Shown: piece by piece, positions 1-7,298 of the stretch
How positions within the stretch are numbered: position 1 is the stretch's first letter
How the letters are laid out: each line of letters opens with the position of its first letter
Assembly: GCA_902727905.1 (NCBI GenBank)
Contig: CACVAR010000007.1
Location: forward strand, 1 to 10,898
Direction: 5' to 3'
DNA length: 10,898 nucleotides
From: an uncultured Sulfurovum sp.
GTDB taxonomy: Bacteria > Campylobacterota > Campylobacteria > Campylobacterales > Sulfurovaceae
Translations under genes and position numbers: made by a program
Notes under the pieces: generated by a model
Databases searched by the model: none
Told to the model about the DNA's origin: nothing
What the model saw: only the letters and a program-made list of their open reading frames with translations

Positions 1-46
1 AATGTATATATTTAAAATTTTTTGGGATTATATCTAATTGTTGCAT
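1..46 (-). CDS. Possible start of a minus-strand gene running off the left edge (partial)
   Basis: On the minus strand an ATG at 46-44 opens a frame that stays open to the window edge, reading MQQLDIIPKNFKYIH. It lies 33 bp downstream of the stop of the 641-residue gene and on the same strand, so it could be the next gene of that transcription unit. No strong Shine-Dalgarno sequence precedes it, and 15 codons of open frame in AT-rich DNA is weak evidence. The product cannot be identified from so little sequence. Confidence 0.25.
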   Translation of the reverse strand, partial: MQQLDIIPKNFKYIH

Positions 47-79
47 AGAAGTAGTTTTGTACAACAAAGTGTAATTGAT

Positions 80-2005
80 TTAATGACTTGAATTCAATAA
101 AATATGACCTTTTTCTAAAAAATCTTTTAAATCCAGGTGACAGTTCTTTTTTCCATGACCTTTAAAAAAGATTTTTAAAAAATTAAAGACTTTTTTCTCT
201 TGACAACACTCTTCAATGTTAAAATCCTTTGTTTTGATTTTTTGTAAGGTGATATTTAAAATCTCTTCTATGATTTGTTGTTGAGAGAAGTATTTGTAAA
301 AATCACCTACAGAACGTAAACGGCTAAAGAATCGACTCTTTTCTTGGCGTAAAGTGTTCTTAGCGTTATTGTATGTTAGCTCGAATATAGTAATACAACT
401 TTGGCTATTTGTTTCGCTATAAGTATAGGGTGTTGTTTTTTGTAAATAAGTTTCAATATTTTCTTGGGGGTTTTCTATATTCACAAAATCATCTATATAT
501 AAAAAAAGTTCATTAAGGTTAGCTTGAATTTGTACTCTAATCATTGCCAAAAAAGAGTAGGATATATCTATTTTTTCAACAGCCTTTTTTACTTGTGTTA
601 TGTTAAGTTGAGTTGAAGAATTTAAATAGCTAAGTAAAGCTATGAATTGAAGAGTACTTCTTTCATCTATATTGGTTGCAGAATTGATAGCTGTTAAGCT
701 GTTCAAAAAGGTATAAATAAACTTTTGAGCATCATTTTGTTGGAAAAAAACCTCTATTTCATGTTCTTTTTGCCCTTCATCAAACTCAAGTGTTTTTTTT
801 TCTAGCTCATTTTTTTCTTTCAGAGCTTCCCTCCCAGCACTTTTTAAGACTTGGGCATTGGTATTAATATTATTGTTGATGTCATAAAACATGCAAGATT
901 TTGTTTCTATATTTAAAGTATCAAAATCTTTAGAGAAGAGTAGAACTAAAGCAAAACGTAATTGACTGGTTCCTCGTTTCTCTGTCATGTTGTCATAGAT
1001 TTTTATGAACATATTGCTAATTAAGTCACGTTTTAGTTTAGATTGTTCGTCATATTGTATAGAGGAGATAATAGATGGAAACTTACGTGCTGAGTAGAGA
1101 AAAACATCAAGGTTTCTCTGTTGAACATTAGGGTTTCTAAAGGCAGACCTTAGTGTTTCAAGTGCTAACTCCCCTTTTTCATCAATCTGTTTAACTGTAG
1201 TGTTAACTTCATACAGTGCCATATTTTTGAATACTTTGGGTTCTTCTATATCATACAGTGCATAGCTTTCAAAATCATCTTTCTCTTCCATACCAAAGAG
1301 TAAAAAATCTTTTTCATATTGTTGAGTTATCTCTTTATAGTCAAAGTTTAATTTTCTTTTTTTTAGAGGGAGTTTCTCTCCTTGCATGTAAGCTTCAAAA
1401 TTATTGCTAAAAAAGTTATAGATAAATTGTTGCTCTTGCTCTGTAGTTTTTACTTCAATTTTAAAAACACGTAAAGAGTCATCATCATGAAGTATCACAA
1501 ATACAAGAGGAGTCTGTCTATTACTTTTTATTTCCAAGTAAACATCTCTTCTTGGTGCTTGTATTGGTTCATCATCTGACTTAAACTCATCACGTTGTTG
1601 AGAACTTAACAGTTGCAGTTGTTGAGAGAGTAGTAAAAGTTTAAGTTCCTCTAGTGATTTTTCTTCTTCTATGACAAAATTTGAATTTATCTCAAAGTTA
1701 ATAATAGCATGGTATATGCTTTTTAGGTTTGAAATTAATGAAGCGTCAATGGTTGTTATCTCTTTATTAATTATCAACGATAGATTTTCTAAAAGAGAGC
1801 TAACTTTAGGTGCAGTAGTAAAAGTTACGATAAAAGGCAATATTTTTTTGTCTATAAGGTTTCGCAACATTAAATCGTCGCGAATAGATCCTGTAGAGAT
1901 AATAATATCTTCTTCTTGCACACTTTTAATGTTTGAAGCACTTAAGAGTTTAACTTCTACAGAAGCATCAATTTTTAGATGTCGAGAGCTGGTATAAATG
2001 GTCAA
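80..2005 (-). CDS. Hypothetical 641-residue soluble protein downstream of the CHAT protease
   Basis: I do not recognise this protein. The start is a TTG at 2005-2003, supported by an AAAAGGGG ribosome-binding site five bases upstream; the next in-frame ATG (residue 46) has no such site. No signal peptide or membrane span is visible, so it is probably cytoplasmic. The N-terminal 100 residues alternate hydrophobic strands and helices (for example around residues 33-64, ending in LPFIVTF). A Gln/Glu-rich, probably helical stretch follows near residues 113-145, then a long mixed region, then a Lys/Glu-rich helix near 390-420. The tail has clustered Cys and His residues (Cys600, Cys601, His617, Cys622, His623), which could bind metal, though this is speculative. 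It lies 158 bp downstream of the TPR-CHAT gene on the same strand, so a partner or substrate role is possible but unproven. The reading frame is real given its length, but its function is unknown. Confidence 0.85.
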   Translation of the reverse strand: MTIYTSSRHLKIDASVEVKLLSASNIKSVQEEDIIISTGSIRDDLMLRNLIDKKILPFIVTFTTAPKVSSLLENLSLIINKEITTIDASLISNLKSIYHAIINFEINSNFVIEEEKSLEELKLLLLSQQLQLLSSQQRDEFKSDDEPIQAPRRDVYLEIKSNRQTPLVFVILHDDDSLRVFKIEVKTTEQEQQFIYNFFSNNFEAYMQGEKLPLKKRKLNFDYKEITQQYEKDFLLFGMEEKDDFESYALYDIEEPKVFKNMALYEVNTTVKQIDEKGELALETLRSAFRNPNVQQRNLDVFLYSARKFPSIISSIQYDEQSKLKRDLISNMFIKIYDNMTEKRGTSQLRFALVLLFSKDFDTLNIETKSCMFYDINNNINTNAQVLKSAGREALKEKNELEKKTLEFDEGQKEHEIEVFFQQNDAQKFIYTFLNSLTAINSATNIDERSTLQFIALLSYLNSSTQLNITQVKKAVEKIDISYSFLAMIRVQIQANLNELFLYIDDFVNIENPQENIETYLQKTTPYTYSETNSQSCITIFELTYNNAKNTLRQEKSRFFSRLRSVGDFYKYFSQQQIIEEILNITLQKIKTKDFNIEECCQEKKVFNFLKIFFKGHGKKNCHLDLKDFLEKGHILLNSSH

Positions 2006-2010
2006 AGTAT

Positions 2011-2018
2011 CCCCTTTT
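2011..2018 (-). promoter_or_regulatory. Ribosome-binding site that supports the TTG start at 2005
   Basis: The minus strand reads AAAAGGGG, then ATACT, then TTG. The five-base spacing to TTG fits a Shine-Dalgarno element and decides the start of the 641-residue gene. The purine run is G-rich (AGGGG rather than AGGAG), so it may be of moderate strength. Confidence 0.6.
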
Positions 2019-2090
2019 TTAGATAAATTTCAAAAAATTCTTAATTTTTTACTTAAAACTGTCACAAGTTAGTTTTTACCCATCTATTTA

Positions 2091-2113
2091 GTTCTGTATT
2101 TCGAATACAAAAC
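2091..2113. promoter_or_regulatory. Near-perfect 23-bp palindrome, operator-like
   Basis: The left arm GTTCTGTATT (2091-2100) and right arm AATACAAAAC (2104-2113) are reverse complements at 9 of 10 positions, around a TCG centre. The mismatch is at the fourth base from the outside. It lies 85 bp upstream of the TTG start of the 641-residue gene and 50 bp after the CHAT gene stop. No T-run follows on either strand, so it does not look like an intrinsic terminator. The symmetry suits a dimeric repressor, but no regulator is encoded nearby. Confidence 0.45.
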
Positions 2114-2133
2114 TATTTTAGAAAGGATTTCCC

Positions 2134-2163
2134 ATGATTTTAGGTCCTGTAGACGAAGGTTAA
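2134..2163 (+). CDS. Nine-codon micro-ORF with a good ribosome-binding site (possible leader peptide or remnant)
   Basis: A plus-strand ATG at 2134 encodes MILGPVDEG and stops with TAA at 2161-2163, directly abutting the convergent stop of the CHAT gene at 2164. An AGAAAGGA element precedes it at a normal distance, and the palindrome at 2091-2113 lies just upstream. It could be a leader peptide, the remains of a degraded plus-strand gene, or chance. No plus-strand gene follows it, because the downstream DNA is the coding region of the CHAT gene on the other strand. That argues against an attenuator role. Confidence 0.2.
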   Translation: MILGPVDEG

Positions 2164-5100
2164 TTATATCCCCATAAACCTAAATAACATCCACTCCATA
2201 TTATCTGCTTCTATGGCTTTTATAGCACTTCGCTGAAATGCTTTTGAGAAAGAGTCATTTTTATTTAAATTGGTATAGAAACTATTTAAGAATGCTTTTG
2301 TACTACTACTATCAACAACGTCAAATGTACTAATAATATTACTGGCACCAGCTATCATAAAAGCTCTTTCAAAAGCTAAGAGTTCATCAGCTCCTTCTAC
2401 TTTAGCTAGGTTACTTTCACAAGCTGAAAGTATTACTAAGTTTGCGTTTAGTTTAAGTCCATGAATTTCCATAAGAGAGAGTTTACTCTCTTTAAAAAGT
2501 AAAGTTGAGTCTAAAGGGTTGTCAAGTTGAGCTTTTCCATGAACGGAAAGATGTAAGATGTTGAAATCTTTTTCATGTACTAGCTCTTTAAATCCTTTAC
2601 TGCTTATCTTATCTTGAGATTTTCCATCGATTATCTTTTTACAGGCAACAATCTCTTCAGAACAAAAATTGTCATTTGCTTTGTCATGAGAAACATAGAG
2701 GTTATGTAGAGTTAAAACTTCTTTCTTTAATGCATGCTTTTTAGCATTAGCCCATAAGGAGAGAGAAGAGATATAGATAACTTCATAATTATCTATAAGA
2801 TAATGCGCTTCATCTACTTTTATGGCATGAAGAGGAAGCATGTTTAGGTCTCCGAAAGGGGAGAAGTATATCTTTTTCATCCCCTTTGGAACAGCTTTGT
2901 TAATGGGTTCATTTAAATATTCAAGGGCAGATTCTATTATTTGGTAACGGTAATTACGAATAAAAGCTGTATGATTTATTTTTGGGTTTATAATTTTGTT
3001 TTTATTATCGAACTCAAAAATAAGTTCTAAGGTTTTCTTAGGAAGTCTCCCATATTTACTATTGAAACTTTTTATTTTAGCAGTTTTATCTTTTTCATCG
3101 TTCAAGTAAAAAAATGCTTCGAACTCTTTTATGAGTAAAATAAAGTTGGAGAAGTTAGGAGTATCTTTTAGCTTTTGATGTTGTATCTCTATTTTTAGGT
3201 CTTTATGGGTTTTATAAATGCTAATGACTTGAAGCTCTCCTCGGTCATAGTTATAAAGAGGGTAAAGTATAACAGCATCTTCTTCTAAATGGGTAACAAC
3301 TTCTTCATAAAGGCTTTCTTCATCTAAGGTTTGAATCTTAAGCAGTTTAGCTATCTCTTTACTATAAGTATGAAAATCATTGTAAAGGTTCTCTTTTTGA
3401 GCTACATTAGCCTCTAATTTTTTCTCTACTTTTAAAAAGTCATCTTGGGGAATGTTTTTAAATCCTTTTAAGTTCTCATAAGTGGTTTTAGTTTCTTTAT
3501 AGGTTATTTTTATGGTTCTAATGTCATTTTGAACTTCAAGTAGCTTTTCTTGAAGTATTAGTAACTTTTCTTGCTGTTGCATGTCAAGTGGATATAACTG
3601 ATTTTTATCTAAAGCAGAATGCATAAGCATTTTCAAGGTTTTTGCTTTGGTGGTCTCTAGGGCTTTGAGTATGGCTAACACATCTTTATGCTCTGAAAGA
3701 TAATAACCATGAAGCAAGTTTGAGAGAGGAGAGGTCATGTTATGGGTTAAGGTTTGGGTATCCTTTTCATGATTGACATCGGTAAAATAGTAGTCAAAAA
3801 GTGTTAAAAGTTTTGTGTTAAGTTTTTGATTATCTTCTAGTTGTTTAGATGAGGTTTCAATGTCAATTATTTCACGGAGTGCTAAAGATTTATTGATAAG
3901 TGTTTCCATATCATTTTGATCACTTTTGAGTGCCATATCATAGTCTTGAAGTGATTGTTTCAGAAAGTTTAAGGCTTCATCTATCTGATTCACCTCTATG
4001 AGTAACTTAGCCAATAACAGTTTGGAGACAGCAGCATTCATGAGTGTCATAAGGTCGTTGTTATAGATGTTTAAAAATGCATCATAACTTTTTACTTCAT
4101 CATAATAGATGGCTAAAGCTTCTCTGTTTCTCCCTTGCTCTTTATAAACGTCAGCTATATCTGAAGAGACTGTTAAAAGGTTGTTTTTGGCTGAGAAATG
4201 GTTAGGGTAGACGGCTAAAACTTTTTGGTAGTCTGCTGTAGCTTGTTCTAGTAGTTTTAGCAGTTCATCTTGTTTTATAGAATGTTTGTTTGTATGTGAC
4301 CAAGTAGAGAGTAAATCTGCTCGGTTAATAACCATGTCAGTAAATGTAGGACTAAGGTTTATGCCATATTCATAATCTTTCATGGCTTCTTCAAACCAAA
4401 TATCTCCCTCTTTCTTTTTGTTAGCATAAATACATGAAGTAACAATATTAGCTTTGGCAATGGCACGATGGTTAATGGTAAAAAGGTCATTGGGTTTTAG
4501 TTCTAGTGCTTGGTCAAAGATACTAATGGCTTCTTTATACTTTTCAATTCCTTGGGTAGTTTTATGTTCTATGTCAGCTATTTCTGCTTCTATGGTTAAG
4601 GCTAATGCTCTTTGGTTTATATAGTCAATGTTCATACTGTTAAAGCTCATGGCTTTATCTGCATCAATAATAATGGTTTCTAATAATGCCTTAGCTTTCT
4701 CTAAACAATTAGTTTCCATATAAAAGCGACTTAAATCAATCTGAGCAATTGCCTTATGGTAAATAACTTCTTCAACAATTAAAGCATCATAGTTGCTATT
4801 TTCTTTTGTGGCACTTTCATTGAGAACAACATCATAATACTCAATGGCTTTTTCAAGAAGCTTGGGAACATTACTTTTTTTGTCAATGCTTATGTAAATA
4901 TTGGCAATGTTATTGAGGTTCACAGCAATATAATCCATGGTTTCATAGTCCATTGGAGAAATCTCTAAATATGTTTCATAAGCTTTAAGTGCTTTTTTAA
5001 AATAGTCTAAGGCAATATATATCTCTCCAAATTCACGATAAATCCGACCAATATGTGAAGTAACATTCGCAGAACTTATGATGACTCCTTCATCTTTAGG

Positions 5101-5838
5101 GTCTATTTCTAAGAGCGTTGTAAAAGATTTATTAGCCGTTTCAAGTAACTTAAGTGCCTCTTCACTTTTGTCATAATTTAAAGAGTAGTTATCTGCTAGT
5201 GTAATTTCTGCTAAGCTTTTGTTTTTTAGGTAGTCATAATTTTCAGGGTTACTGTTATGAGCTAGAGTAAAGGAGTTTATGGCTTTTTTTAGGTATTGGG
5301 TTGCTTGTTCTAAATTTTCTTCTTTAAGGTCAGAAACCTCAGCCTTAACCATAAATATTTCACCTTGAACTGCAAAAATATCATCGTTATTATTATAACT
5401 ATTGTCTAACTCTTTCATTAGTTTATGACGACTTATTATTTTGTTATATGAAGTGATTGCGTCATCATACTCTTGAAGAGACTTATATAAAAGAGCCATG
5501 TCTGTTAATTTCATGATTTGATTTTCATGATGTAGTATGGTCTCTTTATCTGTAGCTGTATGCTCTAAAAACATGTCTAGGTTCAGAATAGATTTCTGGA
5601 AATAAGATATGGCTTTTTCTATCTCATTTATTTCCATATAAACACCTGCCAAAGTGTCTTGTAAGACAGAGATTAAATGAACTTCATTCAGTTTGTTTTG
5701 TGGTTTTCGAATATCCTCAGTAGCTTCAGTTAAGAGTTCAATGGCTTCTTCATATCGTTTATTTTTTCTATACTCTAAAGCCAAATCATGTTTGTCTAAA
5801 CAGTCGTCAATTAGTGTGTTCTCTTGACTTCTTGACAT
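2164..5838 (-). CDS. TPR-repeat CHAT-domain (caspase-like) protease, 1224 residues
   Basis: This is a large cytoplasmic protein with no signal peptide. Residues about 10-690 form an array of a dozen or more TPR-like helical hairpins, recognisable by recurring units such as YEEAIELLTEA, IEKAISYFQKS and IALDYFKKALKAYETYLEISP. A stretch near 715-745 (LKALETTKAKTLKMLMHSAL) matches the Arg/Lys-Ala-rich helix often seen just before CHAT domains. A coiled coil follows at about 746-836. The CHAT domain spans about 845-1224. It has the catalytic His in HLSVHG (His1100) and the catalytic Cys in LSACES (Cys1140), followed by the family-typical GADELLAFERAFMIAGA and a C-terminal FLNSFYTNL helix. In this family (clan CD, relatives of caspases and separase) the His/Cys pair cleaves protein substrates, with TPRs binding partners. 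The dyad looks intact, so an active protease is likely. The start has an AAGGG site five bases upstream. The substrate is unknown; the downstream 641-residue protein is one candidate. Confidence 0.93.
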   Translation of the reverse strand: MSRSQENTLIDDCLDKHDLALEYRKNKRYEEAIELLTEATEDIRKPQNKLNEVHLISVLQDTLAGVYMEINEIEKAISYFQKSILNLDMFLEHTATDKETILHHENQIMKLTDMALLYKSLQEYDDAITSYNKIISRHKLMKELDNSYNNNDDIFAVQGEIFMVKAEVSDLKEENLEQATQYLKKAINSFTLAHNSNPENYDYLKNKSLAEITLADNYSLNYDKSEEALKLLETANKSFTTLLEIDPKDEGVIISSANVTSHIGRIYREFGEIYIALDYFKKALKAYETYLEISPMDYETMDYIAVNLNNIANIYISIDKKSNVPKLLEKAIEYYDVVLNESATKENSNYDALIVEEVIYHKAIAQIDLSRFYMETNCLEKAKALLETIIIDADKAMSFNSMNIDYINQRALALTIEAEIADIEHKTTQGIEKYKEAISIFDQALELKPNDLFTINHRAIAKANIVTSCIYANKKKEGDIWFEEAMKDYEYGINLSPTFTDMVINRADLLSTWSHTNKHSIKQDELLKLLEQATADYQKVLAVYPNHFSAKNNLLTVSSDIADVYKEQGRNREALAIYYDEVKSYDAFLNIYNNDLMTLMNAAVSKLLLAKLLIEVNQIDEALNFLKQSLQDYDMALKSDQNDMETLINKSLALREIIDIETSSKQLEDNQKLNTKLLTLFDYYFTDVNHEKDTQTLTHNMTSPLSNLLHGYYLSEHKDVLAILKALETTKAKTLKMLMHSALDKNQLYPLDMQQQEKLLILQEKLLEVQNDIRTIKITYKETKTTYENLKGFKNIPQDDFLKVEKKLEANVAQKENLYNDFHTYSKEIAKLLKIQTLDEESLYEEVVTHLEEDAVILYPLYNYDRGELQVISIYKTHKDLKIEIQHQKLKDTPNFSNFILLIKEFEAFFYLNDEKDKTAKIKSFNSKYGRLPKKTLELIFEFDNKNKIINPKINHTAFIRNYRYQIIESALEYLNEPINKAVPKGMKKIYFSPFGDLNMLPLHAIKVDEAHYLIDNYEVIYISSLSLWANAKKHALKKEVLTLHNLYVSHDKANDNFCSEEIVACKKIIDGKSQDKISSKGFKELVHEKDFNILHLSVHGKAQLDNPLDSTLLFKESKLSLMEIHGLKLNANLVILSACESNLAKVEGADELLAFERAFMIAGASNIISTFDVVDSSSTKAFLNSFYTNLNKNDSFSKAFQRSAIKAIEADNMEWMLFRFMGI

Positions 5839-5840
5839 TG

Positions 5841-5873
5841 TTTCCCTTCTTTTTTAAGAAGATGATAGGGAAA
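5841..5873 (-). promoter_or_regulatory. Leader hairpin that buries the CHAT gene's Shine-Dalgarno sequence
   Basis: Read on the minus strand, the CHAT gene leader contains TTTCCC, a seven-base bulge, TTCTT, an AAAA loop, then AAGAA and GGGAAA. This gives an outer 6-bp stem (5868-5873 with 5841-5846) and an inner 5-bp stem (5856-5860 with 5847-5851). The 3' arm contains the AAGGG ribosome-binding site at 5844-5848, which lies five bases before the ATG at 5838. The hairpin would block initiation when folded. It could be an RNA switch or thermosensor, or simply keep protease levels low. The stem is seen in the sequence; the control role is inferred. Confidence 0.4.
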
Positions 5874-5942
5874 AAATGTTGATAGTTAGAAGGAAAAATT
5901 AAAATTTATTTTTGAAATTTCAGGGCATAACATTAAATAATT

Positions 5943-6019
5943 ATTAGTGTTTTAGTTTAGTACTTAAATAACGTTTACAATTATCTTACAACTACTTCAC
6001 AATTAGAAGTTTTAGTTTA
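5943..6019. repeat. Two copies of an imperfect direct repeat in the divergent promoter region
   Basis: ATTAG followed by one base and GTTTTAGTTTA occurs at 5943-5959. ATTAG followed by two bases and GTTTTAGTTTA occurs at 6002-6019. The 11-base cores are identical and exactly 60 bp apart. They could be regulator-binding sites serving either divergent gene. In DNA this AT-rich, chance is a real alternative. Confidence 0.35.
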
Positions 6020-6143
6020 TTGATATTTTTTGGTTTATACTTAAAGGAGAAAATTATTTTTATTTTTTTAGATATGTGTAGTTATATTGTAGTGTATTTT
6101 TGGTTAATTACTGAAGAGATAGAGGTTTAAAAAAGGAGAAAAA

Positions 6144-7184
6144 ATGCTTAGTTTAAAACAGAAATTTTTGGTTGTGGGGGTTACTTGTGTGATACCTACT
6201 TATGTAATAGGAGGTTGTATTGGACAGCTGAATAATGGTCAACTTAATGCAACATGTCAAGGAAAAACTGAGCAACTTCAAATTAGCTCCATAAGCTATG
6301 AACTTTTAAAGAAAAACTCAGCTTTACGAAATAGTGTCCTAGATAATGCTGATAGTTTAGAGGAACTAAGAACAAATGTATCTTCAATATTAACACAAGT
6401 TACTATAAGTACTCAACGAACTCTTCAAGAACTTAAAAGTATAGAACAATCAATAAGAACAAATACTAGATTATTAAATAACCAAAATCATTCAAGAGAA
6501 GAACGCCAAAGACTTAGAAGTAGCATTAGTAGACTTAAAAAAGAAAAGTTTGATATTTCGGAACGAAATAGTCAACAACTGTACCAACTATATCAAACTC
6601 ATAAAAAAGAAACATCTTCTTTAGAGTCACAGTTACGTAGTAATATTCATTCTAAGTATCAAGTGAAACAAAAACTTTCTATAGCAAACAATAAAAATAA
6701 ACATCTTGAATCTTTTATTTATAGTGCTGCTGATACATTTTCAGGTAGTTTAGCCTCTAGCTTTACTAGCTATAGTGAATGTATCAAAAAAAGTGATTTC
6801 TTATCAACTTATACTTTTTCTGAAATTCATAATAATAGAAATGAAAGTTCATCTAACAATAGTTTTAGTAGTACAAATATATCTTCAATAAGCACACTAC
6901 CTGGACTTTCAAGTTCAGGAATTTCAAGCTCATCATTAGGATCATGTGCCAATGAGTTTCGAAGCTTACGAAAAAGATTTACACTTTATGAAGTAGCCTT
7001 AAATCTTTTTATGAGTTCAGATGTACGAAAAAGAGGTGTTGTAGCAGACTTTTTTAAAGTTTATAAAGGAATTACTCCTTCTCAAAACACTATTACTAGA
7101 TTTATTCAAGCTTTTAATCGTTTTCCAAAAAATGGTTTACTAGGATTAATTAGAAACATTGATGCAGAAATGCAAAATTATTAA
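6144..7184 (+). CDS. Exported coiled-coil, Ser-rich probable lipoprotein of unknown function
   Basis: This is the first gene of the plus-strand operon. The start is an ATG behind AAGGAGAA. The N-terminus has Lys5 and Lys7, a hydrophobic stretch (8-22), then V-I-G-G-Cys25, which fits a lipobox. Cleavage by signal peptidase I is a less likely alternative. Residues about 55-190 are highly charged and helical with heptad-like spacing, suggesting a long coiled coil. Residues about 231-267 are a Ser/Asn-rich, low-complexity linker. Residues about 270-346 form a basic, probably helical C-terminal domain (RKRFTLYEVALNLF onward). Mature-chain Cys38, Cys213 and Cys268 could form disulphides. The architecture suggests a periplasm-facing structural or spanning protein, but I do not recognise a family. 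The next gene's ribosome-binding site overlaps this stop codon, which indicates co-transcription. Confidence 0.85.
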   Translation: MLSLKQKFLVVGVTCVIPTYVIGGCIGQLNNGQLNATCQGKTEQLQISSISYELLKKNSALRNSVLDNADSLEELRTNVSSILTQVTISTQRTLQELKSIEQSIRTNTRLLNNQNHSREERQRLRSSISRLKKEKFDISERNSQQLYQLYQTHKKETSSLESQLRSNIHSKYQVKQKLSIANNKNKHLESFIYSAADTFSGSLASSFTSYSECIKKSDFLSTYTFSEIHNNRNESSSNNSFSSTNISSISTLPGLSSSGISSSSLGSCANEFRSLRKRFTLYEVALNLFMSSDVRKRGVVADFFKVYKGITPSQNTITRFIQAFNRFPKNGLLGLIRNIDAEMQNY

Positions 7185-7193
7185 GGATTAGAC

Positions 7194-7298
7194 ATGAAAC
7201 TATTATTACCTCTATTAACAATTGTATTATTAAGTACAGGATGCAGTATAAAAAAAGCTACTACATTTCAAGTACAAAAAGTAAAGGAAAGTAAATGA
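7194..7298 (+). CDS. 34-residue micro-lipoprotein
   Basis: The ATG at 7194 has an AAGGA site (7183-7187) that overlaps the upstream gene's stop codon. The 34 residues are a short Lys, a hydrophobic run LLLPLLTIVLL, a lipobox L-S-T-G-Cys17, and a mature tail of only 18 residues rich in Lys (Cys-Ser-Ile-Lys-Lys onward). The TGA stop (7296-7298) overlaps the next gene's ATG (7295-7297), giving an ATGA translational-coupling junction. Its size and form recall entericidin-like peptides and colicin-lysis lipoproteins, but no homology to either is claimed. It may be a membrane-anchored accessory of the downstream DUF4105 protein, or a coupler for its translation. The well-formed signal, ribosome-binding site and tight spacing make it a likely real gene. 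Confidence 0.7.
   Translation: MKLLLPLLTIVLLSTGCSIKKATTFQVQKVKESK

Larger units (their letters stand above)
5839..6143. other. Divergent intergenic region between the CHAT gene and the envelope operon
   Basis: This is 305 bp of very AT-rich DNA between two genes that point away from each other, so it should hold both promoters. On the plus side, candidate -10 elements are TATACT (6036-6041) and TATATT (6083-6088), neither with a well-spaced -35 box. A strong AAGGAGAA at 6133-6140 precedes the ATG at 6144. A partial duplication is visible: TTTTTGGTT followed by a TACT-containing stretch occurs near 6026-6050 and again near 6097-6115. No convincing gene or RNA gene was seen. Confidence 0.6.

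Noticed and set aside
57..64. Eight-base palindrome TTGTACAA after the 641-residue gene
   Set aside because: It is too short and AT-rich to support a terminator or operator call.
1671..1997. Plus-strand 108-residue reading frame opposite the start of the 641-residue gene
   Set aside because: It lies wholly antisense to a longer gene with a good start site, and no ribosome-binding site or recognisable motif supports it.
6074..6130. Plus-strand 18-codon frame before the operon (MCSYIVVYFWLITEEIEV)
   Set aside because: It has no ribosome-binding site at a usable distance (AAAGGAG at 6043-6049 is over 20 bases away) and such frames are expected by chance in AT-rich DNA.
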